64,000 nucleotides of DNA from contig NZ_JAAGOB010000010.1 in assembly GCF_010550695.1 (NCBI RefSeq), positions 32,779 through 96,778 on the forward strand, written 5' to 3'. Source of the DNA: Phytoactinopolyspora alkaliphila. GTDB taxonomy: Bacteria; Actinomycetota; Actinomycetes; Jiangellales; Jiangellaceae. This document shows positions 44,288-52,698 of the stretch, one piece after another. The translations under genes were made by a program, and so were the position numbers. Positions within the stretch are counted from its first letter, which is position 1, and the number at the start of each line of letters is the position of its first letter. The notes beneath the pieces were generated by a model. It did not search any database. It saw only the letters and a list, made by a program, of their open reading frames with translations, and had not been told where the DNA came from.

Positions 44288-44536
44288 GTGACTAACCATC
44301 CTGACCTGGCCAAACGAGACCAGACCGATCTGATCTTTCGGAGCGACAACATGAGTTTGATGAATGAAGACCTCGCGCGAGCGCATTGTCGCGAGCTACG
44401 TGAGGACATAGTGATGCACCACCGGGCGAGGCGAGTGCTGGTAGCGCGCAAGCTCGAACGACGCGCCGCTCGCGCCGCTCAGCGTGCCCGCAGACTCGCG
44501 GCTGCCGCAATAACGGCGTCCAGCCGCGCCGTGTAG
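44288..44536 (+). CDS. Small basic conserved hypothetical protein
   Basis: An 82-residue protein with GTG start and AGGGAG about 11 nt upstream. The middle MNEDLARAHCRELREDI and the long helix rich in Arg and Ala (RRVLVARKLERRAARAAQRA) suggest a mostly helical, nucleic-acid or ribosome contacting protein. I recall short proteins of the same kind in other actinomycetes but no named family. It is 40 bp after whiB7 and may be transcribed with it. Confidence 0.6.
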   Translation: MTNHPDLAKRDQTDLIFRSDNMSLMNEDLARAHCRELREDIVMHHRARRVLVARKLERRAARAAQRARRLAAAAITASSRAV

Positions 44537-44558
44537 CGATCCACCGCCCTGATCCCAG

Positions 44559-44630
44559 CCCCTGGCATGGGTTATGGTCGCGATTCCGGCCGAAAACAGG
44601 CCGATCAACGACCACAACCCATGCCAGGGG
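44559..44630. repeat. Palindromic element, copy 2 of CATGGGTTGTGG family
   Basis: The left arm runs 44559-44580 (CCCCTGGCATGGGTTATGGT then CG) and the right arm 44609-44630; they are inverted copies with one mismatch in 22. The 28-bp loop shares the words CCGG, AAAAC, GCC and TCAA with the loop of the copy at 18018-18078. It lies between the converging stops of the small basic protein and the ABC1-kinase gene. Confidence 0.87.
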
Positions 44631-44635
44631 TCGGG

Positions 44636-45946
44636 TCAGGGGGTGAACTCGGGGATCCAGCGCTCGAGCTCGTCCCGGAACGGCGCCTCGCAATCGAGCT
44701 GGGACAGCACGCCGATCCCTCCGATCCACACTCGGTGGACGAGAAGGTACGACGGTGGAACGTTGAGCTTGAGCCCGATCGTGTAGCCGGGTTGGCGGGG
44801 ATCGTTGATCCGGTTGAACTGTTCCCGCATCCATGCCCGGCTGAAATGGAACGTCTCTGTGGCCGCCGGCTCCAGGAACGGCGCCAGATAGTGATAGAGG
44901 CCCTCGGGGTCGACGGTGATGTGCGGCAGGATGAAGCCTTCGTCCCGCAGGCCGTTGACCATCTCCTCGGTGTCGCCCTTCAACGCACGCGTGAGCAGGC
45001 GGCCGATTGAAGGCGGCAGCCCTTCTGGAAGCCTGGCCACCGCTCCGTAGTCCAGCACGCCGAGCCGGCCGTCGGGCGTCACCCGGTAGTTGCCCGGGTG
45101 GGGGTCGGCGTGCAGAAGGCCGGCCCGGTGCGGACCGGAGAAAAGGAAACGGACGTACAGGAGGCCGACTCGGTCTCGTTCCTCCTTGGAGCCCTCGGCT
45201 ATGACGGCCGACAGAGGTGTGCCGTCGAGCCACTCCGAGACGAGAACGTGCTTGGCACCGTGCACCAGCCGGGGGACCGCGAACTCCTCGTCGTCTTCGT
45301 ACGCCAGGGCGAAGCCGTCCTGGGCGTCGGCTTCCATCCGGTAATCGAGCTCCTCCATCATGCGGTCATGGAGCTCGTCGAGGATCGCTCTCGCGTCTAC
45401 ACCCGGCACCAGCGACCCGAAGGTCTTGCCCAGCCGCGCCACCTGGTTGAGGTCCGAGCGCAGCGCCTCGTCGGCCCCGGGGTACTGGACTTTGACGGCG
45501 ACGTCGCGACCGTCGTGCCAGACCGCGCGGTGTACCTGCCCGATCGACGCCGCGGCGGCGGGTTGGTCGGTGAACGACACGAAGGATCTGCGCCAGTCAG
45601 GGCCGAGATCACGCTTCAGGACCTCGTGCACCGTGCGGGCAGGCATCGGCGGCGCGGATTCCTGGAGCTTGGTCAGGGTCTCTCGGTAGGGACCGGCAAA
45701 ATCCTCCGGCATCGCCGCCTCGAGCACGGAGAGGGTCTGGCCGAACTTCATCGCCCCGCCTTTGAGCTCACCGAGGACCTTGAAGACCTGTTCCGCGGTA
45801 CGGCGCTGGGCCTCGGCCGATACCGCCTCGGCCGATCGGCCGCCGATCCGCTTGCCGAGGCCCAGGGTCGCTCGGCCGGCGACCCCCAGCGGAAGGCTGG
45901 CGATCTTGGCGGCGCGGGAGACGGCATTGCGTGGAAGGTCGTTCAC
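44636..45946 (-). CDS. ABC1/UbiB-family atypical kinase
   Basis: Protein kinase-like ABC1 (ADCK/UbiB) family member of 436 residues. Features are the N-terminal LGELKGGAMKFGQTLSVLEA (the KxGQ motif), PAAAASIGQVHRAVW (the A-rich loop), VAVKVQYPGADEALRSDL with the lysine, EELDYRMEADAQ, the catalytic-loop LLHADPHPGNYRV and VLDYGAVARLP. No respiratory quinone gene is nearby. The GTG at 45946 is used to fit family length, although GGAGGG lies almost against it. Corresponds to Rv3197 by order. The physiological substrate is unknown. Confidence 0.9.
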   Translation of the reverse strand: MNDLPRNAVSRAAKIASLPLGVAGRATLGLGKRIGGRSAEAVSAEAQRRTAEQVFKVLGELKGGAMKFGQTLSVLEAAMPEDFAGPYRETLTKLQESAPPMPARTVHEVLKRDLGPDWRRSFVSFTDQPAAAASIGQVHRAVWHDGRDVAVKVQYPGADEALRSDLNQVARLGKTFGSLVPGVDARAILDELHDRMMEELDYRMEADAQDGFALAYEDDEEFAVPRLVHGAKHVLVSEWLDGTPLSAVIAEGSKEERDRVGLLYVRFLFSGPHRAGLLHADPHPGNYRVTPDGRLGVLDYGAVARLPEGLPPSIGRLLTRALKGDTEEMVNGLRDEGFILPHITVDPEGLYHYLAPFLEPAATETFHFSRAWMREQFNRINDPRQPGYTIGLKLNVPPSYLLVHRVWIGGIGVLSQLDCEAPFRDELERWIPEFTP

Positions 45947-46010
45947 CCCTCCATTCTGCAGTGTCTTGCCCGCAGATGCGCGTCGTCGTGGGCCGGGCAC
46001 CGGAGAAAGG

Positions 46011-47051
46011 TCAGATGACCTCGCCGGTACCCGGGTCCGGCCAGGTGCAGCCGCACTCCGGATGTGGACGCCAGGTGCGGCGGCGAGGCAGGCCGTAGGG
46101 CAGCTCCACTTCGAGTGTTCCGCCGACGGTCGCGACGTCGAAACCGTCGATGAACGCCAGCACCTGTGCGGCCGCCAGACCGGCCACGGCGGTGGCGATG
46201 CTCGCGTCACAGGCCGGCGCGGGTGGTGGCTTGCGGGCAGCGTGATCGCGCACGGTGGGCCAGCCGGGGTCACGGTCCGTGCGGTGCAGGTCGAGGCAGC
46301 GCAGGCAGGCCGACGTCCCGGGAACGACGAGCGGGCCGACTACGCCGGTGATCTCGGTGACGTGAACCAGCAGATGCGCAGTGCCGCTGCGCAGCAGGGC
46401 GTCGGTCAGCCACGTGTGCTCGAAACCGGCGTCGGGAGCGAGCACGACGAAATCAGGGCCCGGGCGCTCGACACTGCGGAACCCCGATCCGGTGCCCAGA
46501 AACGGGTGCAGAGAACGTGTCCGCGCGATGCCAATCGCACTCGCCGGATGCCCGGCGGGAGACACGTCGGCATCCGTCACCAGCGCTTGATCGTCGACGT
46601 CGACGTCACCGATGCCGCCAGCGGCGAGCAGCCGGGCGACCGAAGCGCCGACGCGACCTGCCCCCACCACCTCGATGTGCCTGCGCCCGCGCGCGGCGAA
46701 GCTCGACGCGCCACCGTCCGGCGATCTGTCGACCAGGCTCAGGCTGGATTGGTCCGGGGCGTGCCGCGGTAGCGGGGCGTTGTCGGGCCGATGCTGGTCG
46801 CCGTCGACGGCGGCGCCGGACGTCACGAGAAGATCCACCAGACGATCGGCGATGTCGGCCGCGCCGCCGGCCGCGACCGCCAGGCTGCGAAGGGTGGCGA
46901 GATCGTTCCGCCCGTCCATCGCGCGCAGGACCGCGATCTCAGCAGGGCCGAGCCCACCGAGGATGAGTGCTCGCCCGGGCGAGGTACCCACCTGGAGGGT
47001 GGAAGAGTCGCGCCACGCCGACGGTAACGAAGGATGAAGCAAGGGACGCAC
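46011..47051 (-). CDS. ThiF/E1-like adenylyltransferase-family protein
   Basis: A 346-residue protein with a ThiF/E1-type Rossmann core. The nucleotide loop is HIEVVGAGRVGASVARLLAA, followed by DVDDQALVTDADVSPAGHPAS. Zinc-type cysteines are CLRCLDLHR and HPECGCTWPD. The N-terminal VRPLLHPSLPSAWRDSSTLQ and ALILGGLGPAEIAVLRAMDG resemble the leader-binding part of peptide cyclodehydratase partners, but no precursor peptide or YcaO is near. The GTG at 47051 is chosen with GGAGG 10 nt upstream. It may adenylate a small protein; its real partner is unknown. Confidence 0.78.
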   Translation of the reverse strand: MRPLLHPSLPSAWRDSSTLQVGTSPGRALILGGLGPAEIAVLRAMDGRNDLATLRSLAVAAGGAADIADRLVDLLVTSGAAVDGDQHRPDNAPLPRHAPDQSSLSLVDRSPDGGASSFAARGRRHIEVVGAGRVGASVARLLAAGGIGDVDVDDQALVTDADVSPAGHPASAIGIARTRSLHPFLGTGSGFRSVERPGPDFVVLAPDAGFEHTWLTDALLRSGTAHLLVHVTEITGVVGPLVVPGTSACLRCLDLHRTDRDPGWPTVRDHAARKPPPAPACDASIATAVAGLAAAQVLAFIDGFDVATVGGTLEVELPYGLPRRRTWRPHPECGCTWPDPGTGEVI

Positions 47052-47858
47052 GGCCGGTGAGCCTCCACGAAAGACGATCTGTGCTGAACGGCTGACAAGA
47101 AGGATCTTGCCGTGTGCACGAGATTCCGGCCATCCGCTGTCCACAGAACTCATCGCGCGTGGGGCACGGCTCTACCGTCGCGCGGAGATGCTCGCGGCCC
47201 GGCGGCTCCCACGCGCTGGCGACCGCCGAAGAAGGCGGCGGGATCTCAGCACCGCCCGGCCCAGGCGTGCACCTTCCCCGCCGTGCACGCCCGTACCGCC
47301 GTTTTCCGAGATCCCGCCGGGACGTCTACCGACCGCCGCGCTGTTCACCGGTACCCGTCATATCCGCCTCCCGGCGGCTGTGGTCGCGACATCGGAGGGC
47401 ACGCGGTGTCCGTAGCTCTGCAGCGAACGTACGGCTGCTCGGCAGTATCCGCAACATGAACGGCACATGGACTTCCACGGCTTGTGGATAAACCTGTGGA
47501 GGACTTGTGCAGGGATGTCGATAAGACTGTGGACGGGCGGTGGGCGGGCTGTTGACAAGTGCACCGAGAAACTCACGCCGTGGAGTTGACCTGCGCCGAT
47601 ATTGTCCACCGGCTGTGGAGGAAAAGAAATCGGGTGATGTTGGCAGAATGCTCTCGCGCGCCAGCAGAACGTCTCCGGGCAGACACCGGGGGACGAGTTA
47701 TCCACATGAACAACCAGTACAGGTCGCGTTCGGGTTACGGTGCATGGTATGGCACGGGCTGGATGGCGAGCGTCACCGTGGAGGCGAAGTGGCGCACCGA
47801 CGAGTACGAGGCCGGACTTGACCGGGTCTGTGGCGCCTGGTGTGGTGAAGGGCCGCGC
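47052..47858. other. 807-bp spacer with DnaA-box-like cluster, no gene seen
   Basis: I find no convincing coding region between the E1-like gene and the YgjP-like gene. Sites matching or near TT(A/G)TCCACA occur at 47137-47145, 47483-47491 (complement), 47494-47500 (TGTGGA core), 47528-47533 (core), 47602-47610, 47614-47619 (core) and 47698-47706. Two of these are perfect TTATCCACA. AT-richer patches (GGAAAAGAAATC) lie among them. The promoter of the YgjP-like gene should also be here. Confidence 0.6.
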
Positions 47859-48413
47859 GTGAGCGACGAGCGGTACGACCACACGGAGGTCGAGGTGCGC
47901 CGGTCCGTCCGGAGACGGCGAACGGTCACGGCATTCCGGGAAGACGGCCGCGTCGTGGTGTGTCTTCCGGCGCGGTTCACGCAGGCTGAGGAGCAGCGGT
48001 GGGTCGAAACCATGCTGCAGCGGCTGCAGAGCCAGGAACGCCGTCGTCAGCCGAGCGACGAGCAGCTGCTGCGCCGAGCTCGCGACCTGTCGCGGCGGCA
48101 TCTCGACGGACGCGCCGAACCGGTCAGCGTTCGATGGAGCGCCTCACAACGAAGCCGCTGGGGCTCGTGCACGCCGTCGGACGGATCGATCCGCTTGTCG
48201 GAACGGCTGAAGGGGGTGCCGTCGTGGGTGGTCGACTACGTCCTGGTGCATGAATTGGCGCACCTGCTCGTCGGAAACCACGGCGAGGAGTTTTGGGAAC
48301 TCGTCTCCAGGTATCCACGGTCCGAACGCGCCCGAGGCTTCCTGGACGGGCTCGACCACGCCGCGCATCTGGGTGAGGGGCACCAGCGCGATGGTCTTCC
48401 GGACGAAGGTTAG
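47859..48413 (+). CDS. YgjP-like (DUF45/M48-type) metallopeptidase
   Basis: Metallopeptidase homologue of 184 residues. The zinc site is VLVHELAHLLVGNHGEEFW, with His131, Glu132, His135 and the third ligand in NHGEEFW. The preceding WSASQRSRWGSCTPSDGSI is the conserved YgjP-family stretch. The GTG at 47859 gives the usual start before the basic strand VEVRRSVRRRRTVTAF; an extended frame reaches 47559 without conservation. In some restriction systems this domain is an accessory, but here it is a solitary chromosomal gene as in other actinomycetes. Confidence 0.88.
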   Translation: MSDERYDHTEVEVRRSVRRRRTVTAFREDGRVVVCLPARFTQAEEQRWVETMLQRLQSQERRRQPSDEQLLRRARDLSRRHLDGRAEPVSVRWSASQRSRWGSCTPSDGSIRLSERLKGVPSWVVDYVLVHELAHLLVGNHGEEFWELVSRYPRSERARGFLDGLDHAAHLGEGHQRDGLPDEG

Positions 48414-48477
48414 TTCCCTGCATGAGATCGTCCGTTGTGGCCATCTGTGGAGCTCGCCCGGTACCTCGTGCAGGTGG

Positions 48478-49824
48478 CTAGCGCTGGTCGTCTTCGGACG
48501 GCGGTTCGTCGTCCTTCTCGTCGCTCTCGGCCCGAGCGTCGAACGCCCGCTCCAGGTCTGAGACGTCGATCGCGTCGTCCCTGGTGAAGAACGCCTCAGG
48601 GTCGGTCAGGTCCTCCGACGAGGGCATCAGGTCCGGATGCGCCCAGAGGGCGTCCCGTCCTGCGGGACCTCGCTTCTCTCGCGCGGCGGCCCAGAACGAG
48701 GCGGCCTCGCGCAGGCGTCGCGGCCGGAGCTGCAGGCCCACCAGGGTGGCGAAGGTCTGCTCGGCTGGGCCGCCGGCCGCGCGGCGGCGCCTGACCGACT
48801 CGCGCAACGCCGATGCCGACGGCAGGCGTGCCTCGGTCGCTTGCGTGACGACCTCGTCGACCCAGCCTTCAACCTGGGCCAGCGCCAGTTCCAGGCGGTC
48901 CAGGGCCGCCTTCTGCTCCGGCGTGTTGTCCATGTCGAACAGCCCGCCCTGAAGGGCCTCTTGCAGCGCTTCCGGGTTGGCGGGATCGATGTCGCGCATC
49001 TTCGACTCGATCGCTTCGGTGTCGACGCTGACGTGGCGGGAGTACTCCTCGATCAGGGAGACGATGTGGGAGCGCAGCCACGGCGCGTGCGCGTAGAGGC
49101 GGACATATGCCGCCTCGCGGAGCGCCAGATAAAGCGTGACGTCGCGAGCGTCGACGCCGAGGCCCTCGCCGAAGGCTCGGACGTTGGCCGGCAACAGCGC
49201 TGGATGCCCCTCGGCGAGTGGCACGCCGATGTCGGATGCTCCGCAGACCTCGCCCGCGAGGGTGCCGATGCTCTGCCCCACCTGGGCACCCCACATGGAG
49301 ACGCCGACCTGCTGCAGCATGCCCACCAGCGGGCCTGCGGCCTGGGCCATTTCCGGCGGCAGCGACTTGCCCATGGCCTCGGCGACGCGAGCGGCCACGG
49401 GCTCCACCAGGCCGCGCCAGGCAGCTTGGGTGCCCTCGACCCACTCGGCCCGGCTCCAGGTACGCGGTGAGCCGCCGGTGGCGGGGAACGTCGTCGCGTC
49501 GTCGAGCCACGTTTCGGCGAGGCGGAAGGCGTCGTCGACCTCACGCCGTTCCGACTGGCTGACCGAGCGGTCGCCGCCAGCCGCCACCACGTCACGCGCG
49601 GCGGAGTTGGCCAGGTCCCAGTTGACCGGGCCACCGCTCCAGGACAGCATCTTGCCGATCTGCTGCAGCATCTGGCCGAGGTCGGGGTTGCCCTGGGGGC
49701 CGCCAGCGCCCATCATTCCGAACAGGCCGCTCAACGGGTCCGTCGGTCCGGTGCCGCCCGGATCGTTCGCCTTCTTGTTCTCGTCGTCGTCCTCGGGACG
49801 GAAACCGAACGGCAGATCACTCAT
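48478..49824 (-). CDS. Zincin-2 family protein (F420-associated type) without HExxH
   Basis: A 448-residue protein like the actinobacterial zincin-2 group (often labelled F420-biosynthesis-associated or zinc-dependent metalloprotease; position of Rv3195). Typical stretches are QQIGKMLSWSGGPVNWDLA, GQSIGTLAGEVCGASDIGVP and GEGLGVDARDVTLYLALREA. Where a zinc protease would have HExxH the sequence reads REAAY, so neither histidine is present. The protein may have a structural role instead. It starts MSDLPFGF and ends in an acidic tail. It is divergent from the epimerase gene by about 41 bp. Confidence 0.8.
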   Translation of the reverse strand: MSDLPFGFRPEDDDENKKANDPGGTGPTDPLSGLFGMMGAGGPQGNPDLGQMLQQIGKMLSWSGGPVNWDLANSAARDVVAAGGDRSVSQSERREVDDAFRLAETWLDDATTFPATGGSPRTWSRAEWVEGTQAAWRGLVEPVAARVAEAMGKSLPPEMAQAAGPLVGMLQQVGVSMWGAQVGQSIGTLAGEVCGASDIGVPLAEGHPALLPANVRAFGEGLGVDARDVTLYLALREAAYVRLYAHAPWLRSHIVSLIEEYSRHVSVDTEAIESKMRDIDPANPEALQEALQGGLFDMDNTPEQKAALDRLELALAQVEGWVDEVVTQATEARLPSASALRESVRRRRAAGGPAEQTFATLVGLQLRPRRLREAASFWAAAREKRGPAGRDALWAHPDLMPSSEDLTDPEAFFTRDDAIDVSDLERAFDARAESDEKDDEPPSEDDQR

Positions 49825-49865
49825 AGTTAGCTCTCAGGCAGGATGGGAAGCGGTAGGAGCGCCTC

Positions 49866-51002
49866 ATGGACTCCACCGTAGTATCTGGAGGAGTAAACGT
49901 GGGCACACAATCGCGCCGGGTTCGCGCTGGGCGCAACCGCGCACAGGCCGGCCTGGTGGTCGCCGTGACCGGCGCCGCGTCGGCGCCGGGGACGCAGCTT
50001 GCCCGCCGCCTGGCGGCTTCCGAGGACATCCGGCAGGTCATCGCCCTCGACCGGGTTCGCGGGGAGGCCGACGACGTCACCTGGCGGGTGATCGACGTCA
50101 CCGACCCGGCCATCGTGACGAGACTCACAGGCGTCGACGTGGTCATCCACGCCGCCGTCGACCTCAACGTCACCGATGACGTCGCCGAGCGTTCGCACCG
50201 CAACGTGCGCGGCACCCAGGCGGTCCTGACCGCGTCGGCCGCGGCCGGCGTTCGGCGGGTGATCGTGCTCAGCAGCGCGATGGTCTACGGCGCTGACGCG
50301 GAGAATCCCGTGCCTCTCGACGAGGACGCTCCGTTGCGGGCACCGGCCGACGGCGGACTCATCAGCGACCTGCTGGAGATCGAGGCCTTGTGCGCGCGTT
50401 CCCGGCGGGCACATTCCGGAACGGCGGTCACCGTCATTCGTCCGGCCGCTGTGGTGGGTCCGGGTGTGGACACGGTTTTGACCAGGCATTTCGAGGCTCC
50501 CCGGTTGCTCGTGGTTCGCGGTGCGGAGCCCGCCTGGCAGTTCTGTCATATCGACGACCTGGCGTCCGCTCTGGAGTTCGTCGCTGTCAACGACATCGAC
50601 GGGCCGCTGGCCGTCGCCAGCCCAGGCCACCTCGATCAGGAGGCGGTGGAGGCGCTCTCCGGGCGAGGCCGAGCCGAGATGTCGGAGTCGTTCGTCTTCG
50701 GGACCGCCGGCCGCCTACATCGTCTTGGGGTGACCCCGGCGCCGGTCAGTGAGCTGCATTTCGTGACGAAACCGTGGGTCGTAGCGCCCGAGCGCCTGAC
50801 AGCCGCCGGCTGGCGAGCCGAGTACACCAACGAATTGGCTCTCCAGGCGCTGATGGAGGCGGTGGGCGGCCGGCACGCGCTGGCTTCCCGACGGATCGGA
50901 AAACGGGAAACCGCCGCGACACTCGGCGCGGCGGGCGCCACTGTTGCCATACTCGGTACGGCGGTGGTGATCCGCAAGGCGAGACGGAGAAAGCGGGGGT
51001 AA
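49866..51002 (+). CDS. NAD-dependent epimerase/dehydratase-like SDR, membrane-tailed
   Basis: Extended SDR protein of 378 residues. The Rossmann loop is VVAVTGAASAPGTQLARRLA, then DVVIHAAVDLNVTDDVA and VLSSAMVYGADAE with the tyrosine. The C-terminus has one hydrophobic helix (AATLGAAGATVAILGTAVVI) followed by RKARRRKRG, so it is probably tail-anchored. An ATG at 49866 has AGGAG 6 nt upstream; a GTG at 49899 has GGAGGAG 5 nt upstream and could be the true start. It precedes moaE by 3 bp. Substrate unknown. Confidence 0.83.
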   Translation: MDSTVVSGGVNVGTQSRRVRAGRNRAQAGLVVAVTGAASAPGTQLARRLAASEDIRQVIALDRVRGEADDVTWRVIDVTDPAIVTRLTGVDVVIHAAVDLNVTDDVAERSHRNVRGTQAVLTASAAAGVRRVIVLSSAMVYGADAENPVPLDEDAPLRAPADGGLISDLLEIEALCARSRRAHSGTAVTVIRPAAVVGPGVDTVLTRHFEAPRLLVVRGAEPAWQFCHIDDLASALEFVAVNDIDGPLAVASPGHLDQEAVEALSGRGRAEMSESFVFGTAGRLHRLGVTPAPVSELHFVTKPWVVAPERLTAAGWRAEYTNELALQALMEAVGGRHALASRRIGKRETAATLGAAGATVAILGTAVVIRKARRRKRG

Positions 51003-51005
51003 GCC

Positions 51006-51428
51006 ATGGGCGTGATCAAGCTGTTGAGCGTGCGGCGGGAGGCCCTGTCCACGGACGAGGTCCTCGCTGCCGTCGCCGATCCTGGCGCGGGCGGTACCTG
51101 CGTGTTCATCGGAACCGTCCGGGACGTCGACGACGCCCGGCACGTGCAGCGCCTGGAATACGAGGCGCATCCGTTGGTCGAGAAGGAGCTCCGGAAGGTC
51201 GCCGAAGGGGTGGCCGCCGAGATTCCGGTGCAGGGGCTGGCCGCGGTTCACCGGGTGGGTGAGCTGGACATCGGCGACGCCGCCGTGGTGGTGGCCGCTG
51301 CGGCCGCGCACCGTGACGAGGCGTTCGCGGCCTGCCGGAAACTGATCGACGACCTCAAGAGCGGCGTACCCATCTGGAAGCGCCAGGCCTTCGCCGACGG
51401 ATCCACCGAATGGGTCGGCTCCCCGTAG
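51006..51428 (+). CDS. moaE: Molybdopterin synthase catalytic subunit MoaE
   Basis: MoaE homologue of 140 residues: the family stretch TCVFIGTVRDVDD, LEYEAHPLVEKELRKVAEG, VHRVGELDIGDAAVVVAAAA, RDEAFAACRKLIDDLKSGVP and the lysine-bearing IWKRQAFADGSTEWVG. It inserts sulfur from MoaD into the molybdopterin precursor. No other moa gene lies beside it, but moeZ at 27.7 kb could charge the sulfur carrier. It begins 3 bp after the epimerase stop. Confidence 0.92.
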   Translation: MGVIKLLSVRREALSTDEVLAAVADPGAGGTCVFIGTVRDVDDARHVQRLEYEAHPLVEKELRKVAEGVAAEIPVQGLAAVHRVGELDIGDAAVVVAAAAAHRDEAFAACRKLIDDLKSGVPIWKRQAFADGSTEWVGSP

Positions 51429-51521
51429 GGGCCGGCCGGGTCATGCACAGGTCCGGAGCCGGGGGCGTAGGTGCATAACCCACGTCCGAACAGGTCTGCC
51501 GGACGCCTTACTCTAAGCTCG

Positions 51522-52571
51522 ATGACCCGCCGTTCTGTCACCCTCTCCGTCTCCGGTGCGCTGATCGTGGCGTTGATCGCCATCGCATCACTGCTGCCGG
51601 TGCCGTACGTCGTCTATTCGCCCGGGCCGCTTGAGGACACACTCGGTGAGTGGAACGGCGCCCCGGTGGTGCAGGTGGACGGTGGAGTCGAGACCTTCGA
51701 AGCCGAAGGCACGCTCGAGCTCACGACCGTAGGCGTGACGTCGGCGGACACGAAGCTCGACCTGCTGACGGTCCTGCGGGCGTGGATGGACGCCGATCGC
51801 GCCGTCGTCCCCCGTGACACCGTCTACCGGGAAGACGAAACCGCGGAGGAGTCCCGCGAGCAGAGCGCCCGCCAGCTGGCGCGCTCCCAGGAGACGGCGA
51901 AGGTGGCGGCCTTGCGTCATCTTGGCTACGAGGTGGACGAGCAGATCCTGGTGGTGACCGTGTTCGACGGCTCACCGGCCGACGGTCTGCTCGAGCCGGG
52001 CGACATCATCACGTCGGTCGACGGGGTGAAGGCGGCCTCGCCGGCTGAGGTCGCCGACATCGTGGTGGACCGCGAACCCGGAGACCCGGTCGAGTTCGGT
52101 ATCCGGCGCGATGACGACGACATGGTCGTCACCGTCGAGACGGAGCCGGCCGAGGACGACGGACGTCCGGTGGTGGGAATCGGACCGGACTGGGGATACG
52201 AGATGCCGGTCGAGATCACCATCGGGATCGACGAGCGGATCGGCGGGCCGAGCGCCGGCATGATCTTCGCGCTGGCCATCTACGACACGCTGACCGAGGA
52301 GCCCCTGGTGGACGGAGCGCACGTCGCCGGGACGGGGGAGATCTCCGGGGAGGGCGAGATCGGCCCTATCGGAGGCATCCAGCAGAAGATCGCCGCCGCC
52401 GAGGAGGCCGGCGTCGAACTCTTCCTCGCACCGTTGAGCAACTGCGACGAGGCGTCCAGCGCCGATAGCGGCGACATGCAGGTGGTCCCGGTGGAGACGC
52501 TGGAGGACGCCATCGAGGCGGTCGACACGTACACCGACGGTGACGGCAGCAGCCTGCCCAGATGCGGGTGA
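51522..52571 (+). CDS. YlbL-type PDZ / Lon-domain serine protease
   Basis: Membrane-anchored protease of 349 residues. An N-terminal helix (SVSGALIVALIAIASLLPVP) is followed by a PDZ domain (about residues 120-205, GSPADGLLEPGDIITSVDGV) and a Lon-type S16 domain with Ser244 in GGPSAGMIFAL and Lys289 in GGIQQKIAAAEEAG, the expected dyad spacing. The ATG at 51522 starts right before the helix; TACTCT (51509-51514) could make the transcript leaderless. It is the counterpart of Rv3194c and faces PPA1309 across a 40-bp palindrome. Confidence 0.92.
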   Translation: MTRRSVTLSVSGALIVALIAIASLLPVPYVVYSPGPLEDTLGEWNGAPVVQVDGGVETFEAEGTLELTTVGVTSADTKLDLLTVLRAWMDADRAVVPRDTVYREDETAEESREQSARQLARSQETAKVAALRHLGYEVDEQILVVTVFDGSPADGLLEPGDIITSVDGVKAASPAEVADIVVDREPGDPVEFGIRRDDDDMVVTVETEPAEDDGRPVVGIGPDWGYEMPVEITIGIDERIGGPSAGMIFALAIYDTLTEEPLVDGAHVAGTGEISGEGEIGPIGGIQQKIAAAEEAGVELFLAPLSNCDEASSADSGDMQVVPVETLEDAIEAVDTYTDGDGSSLPRCG

Positions 52572-52606
52572 CCGCCGCGCCGCCACACCGTCCCCATCCG
52601 CCCGCC

Positions 52607-52698
52607 CTAAATGATCATGTAAACCATGTTTTCTCGTGCTTCACCAGGGCTGCAGGCATGGTGAAGCACGAGAAAACATGGTTTACATGATCATTTAG
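52607..52698. repeat. Perfect 40-bp inverted repeat, 12-bp loop
   Basis: The arms 52607-52646 and 52659-52698 are exact inverted copies of 40 bp. The left arm begins CTAAATGATCATGTAAACCA and ends TCTCGTGCTTCACCA. The loop is GGGCTGCAGGCA. The arms are much richer in A and T than the surrounding genes. It lies between the converging ylbL-like and PPA1309 genes and includes the PPA1309 stop codon. Confidence 0.95.

Noticed and set aside
46011..47051. Thiazole/oxazole-modified peptide cluster
   Set aside because: The E1-like protein resembles a partner enzyme, but no YcaO, dehydrogenase or precursor peptide is found nearby.
47137..47706. Chromosome replication origin
   Set aside because: DnaA-like boxes are present but dnaA, dnaN, gyrB or parAB genes are not; kept only as an ectopic cluster.
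47859..48413. Restriction-system accessory protease
   Set aside because: YgjP domains can accompany type I systems, but no hsdR/M/S genes are present.
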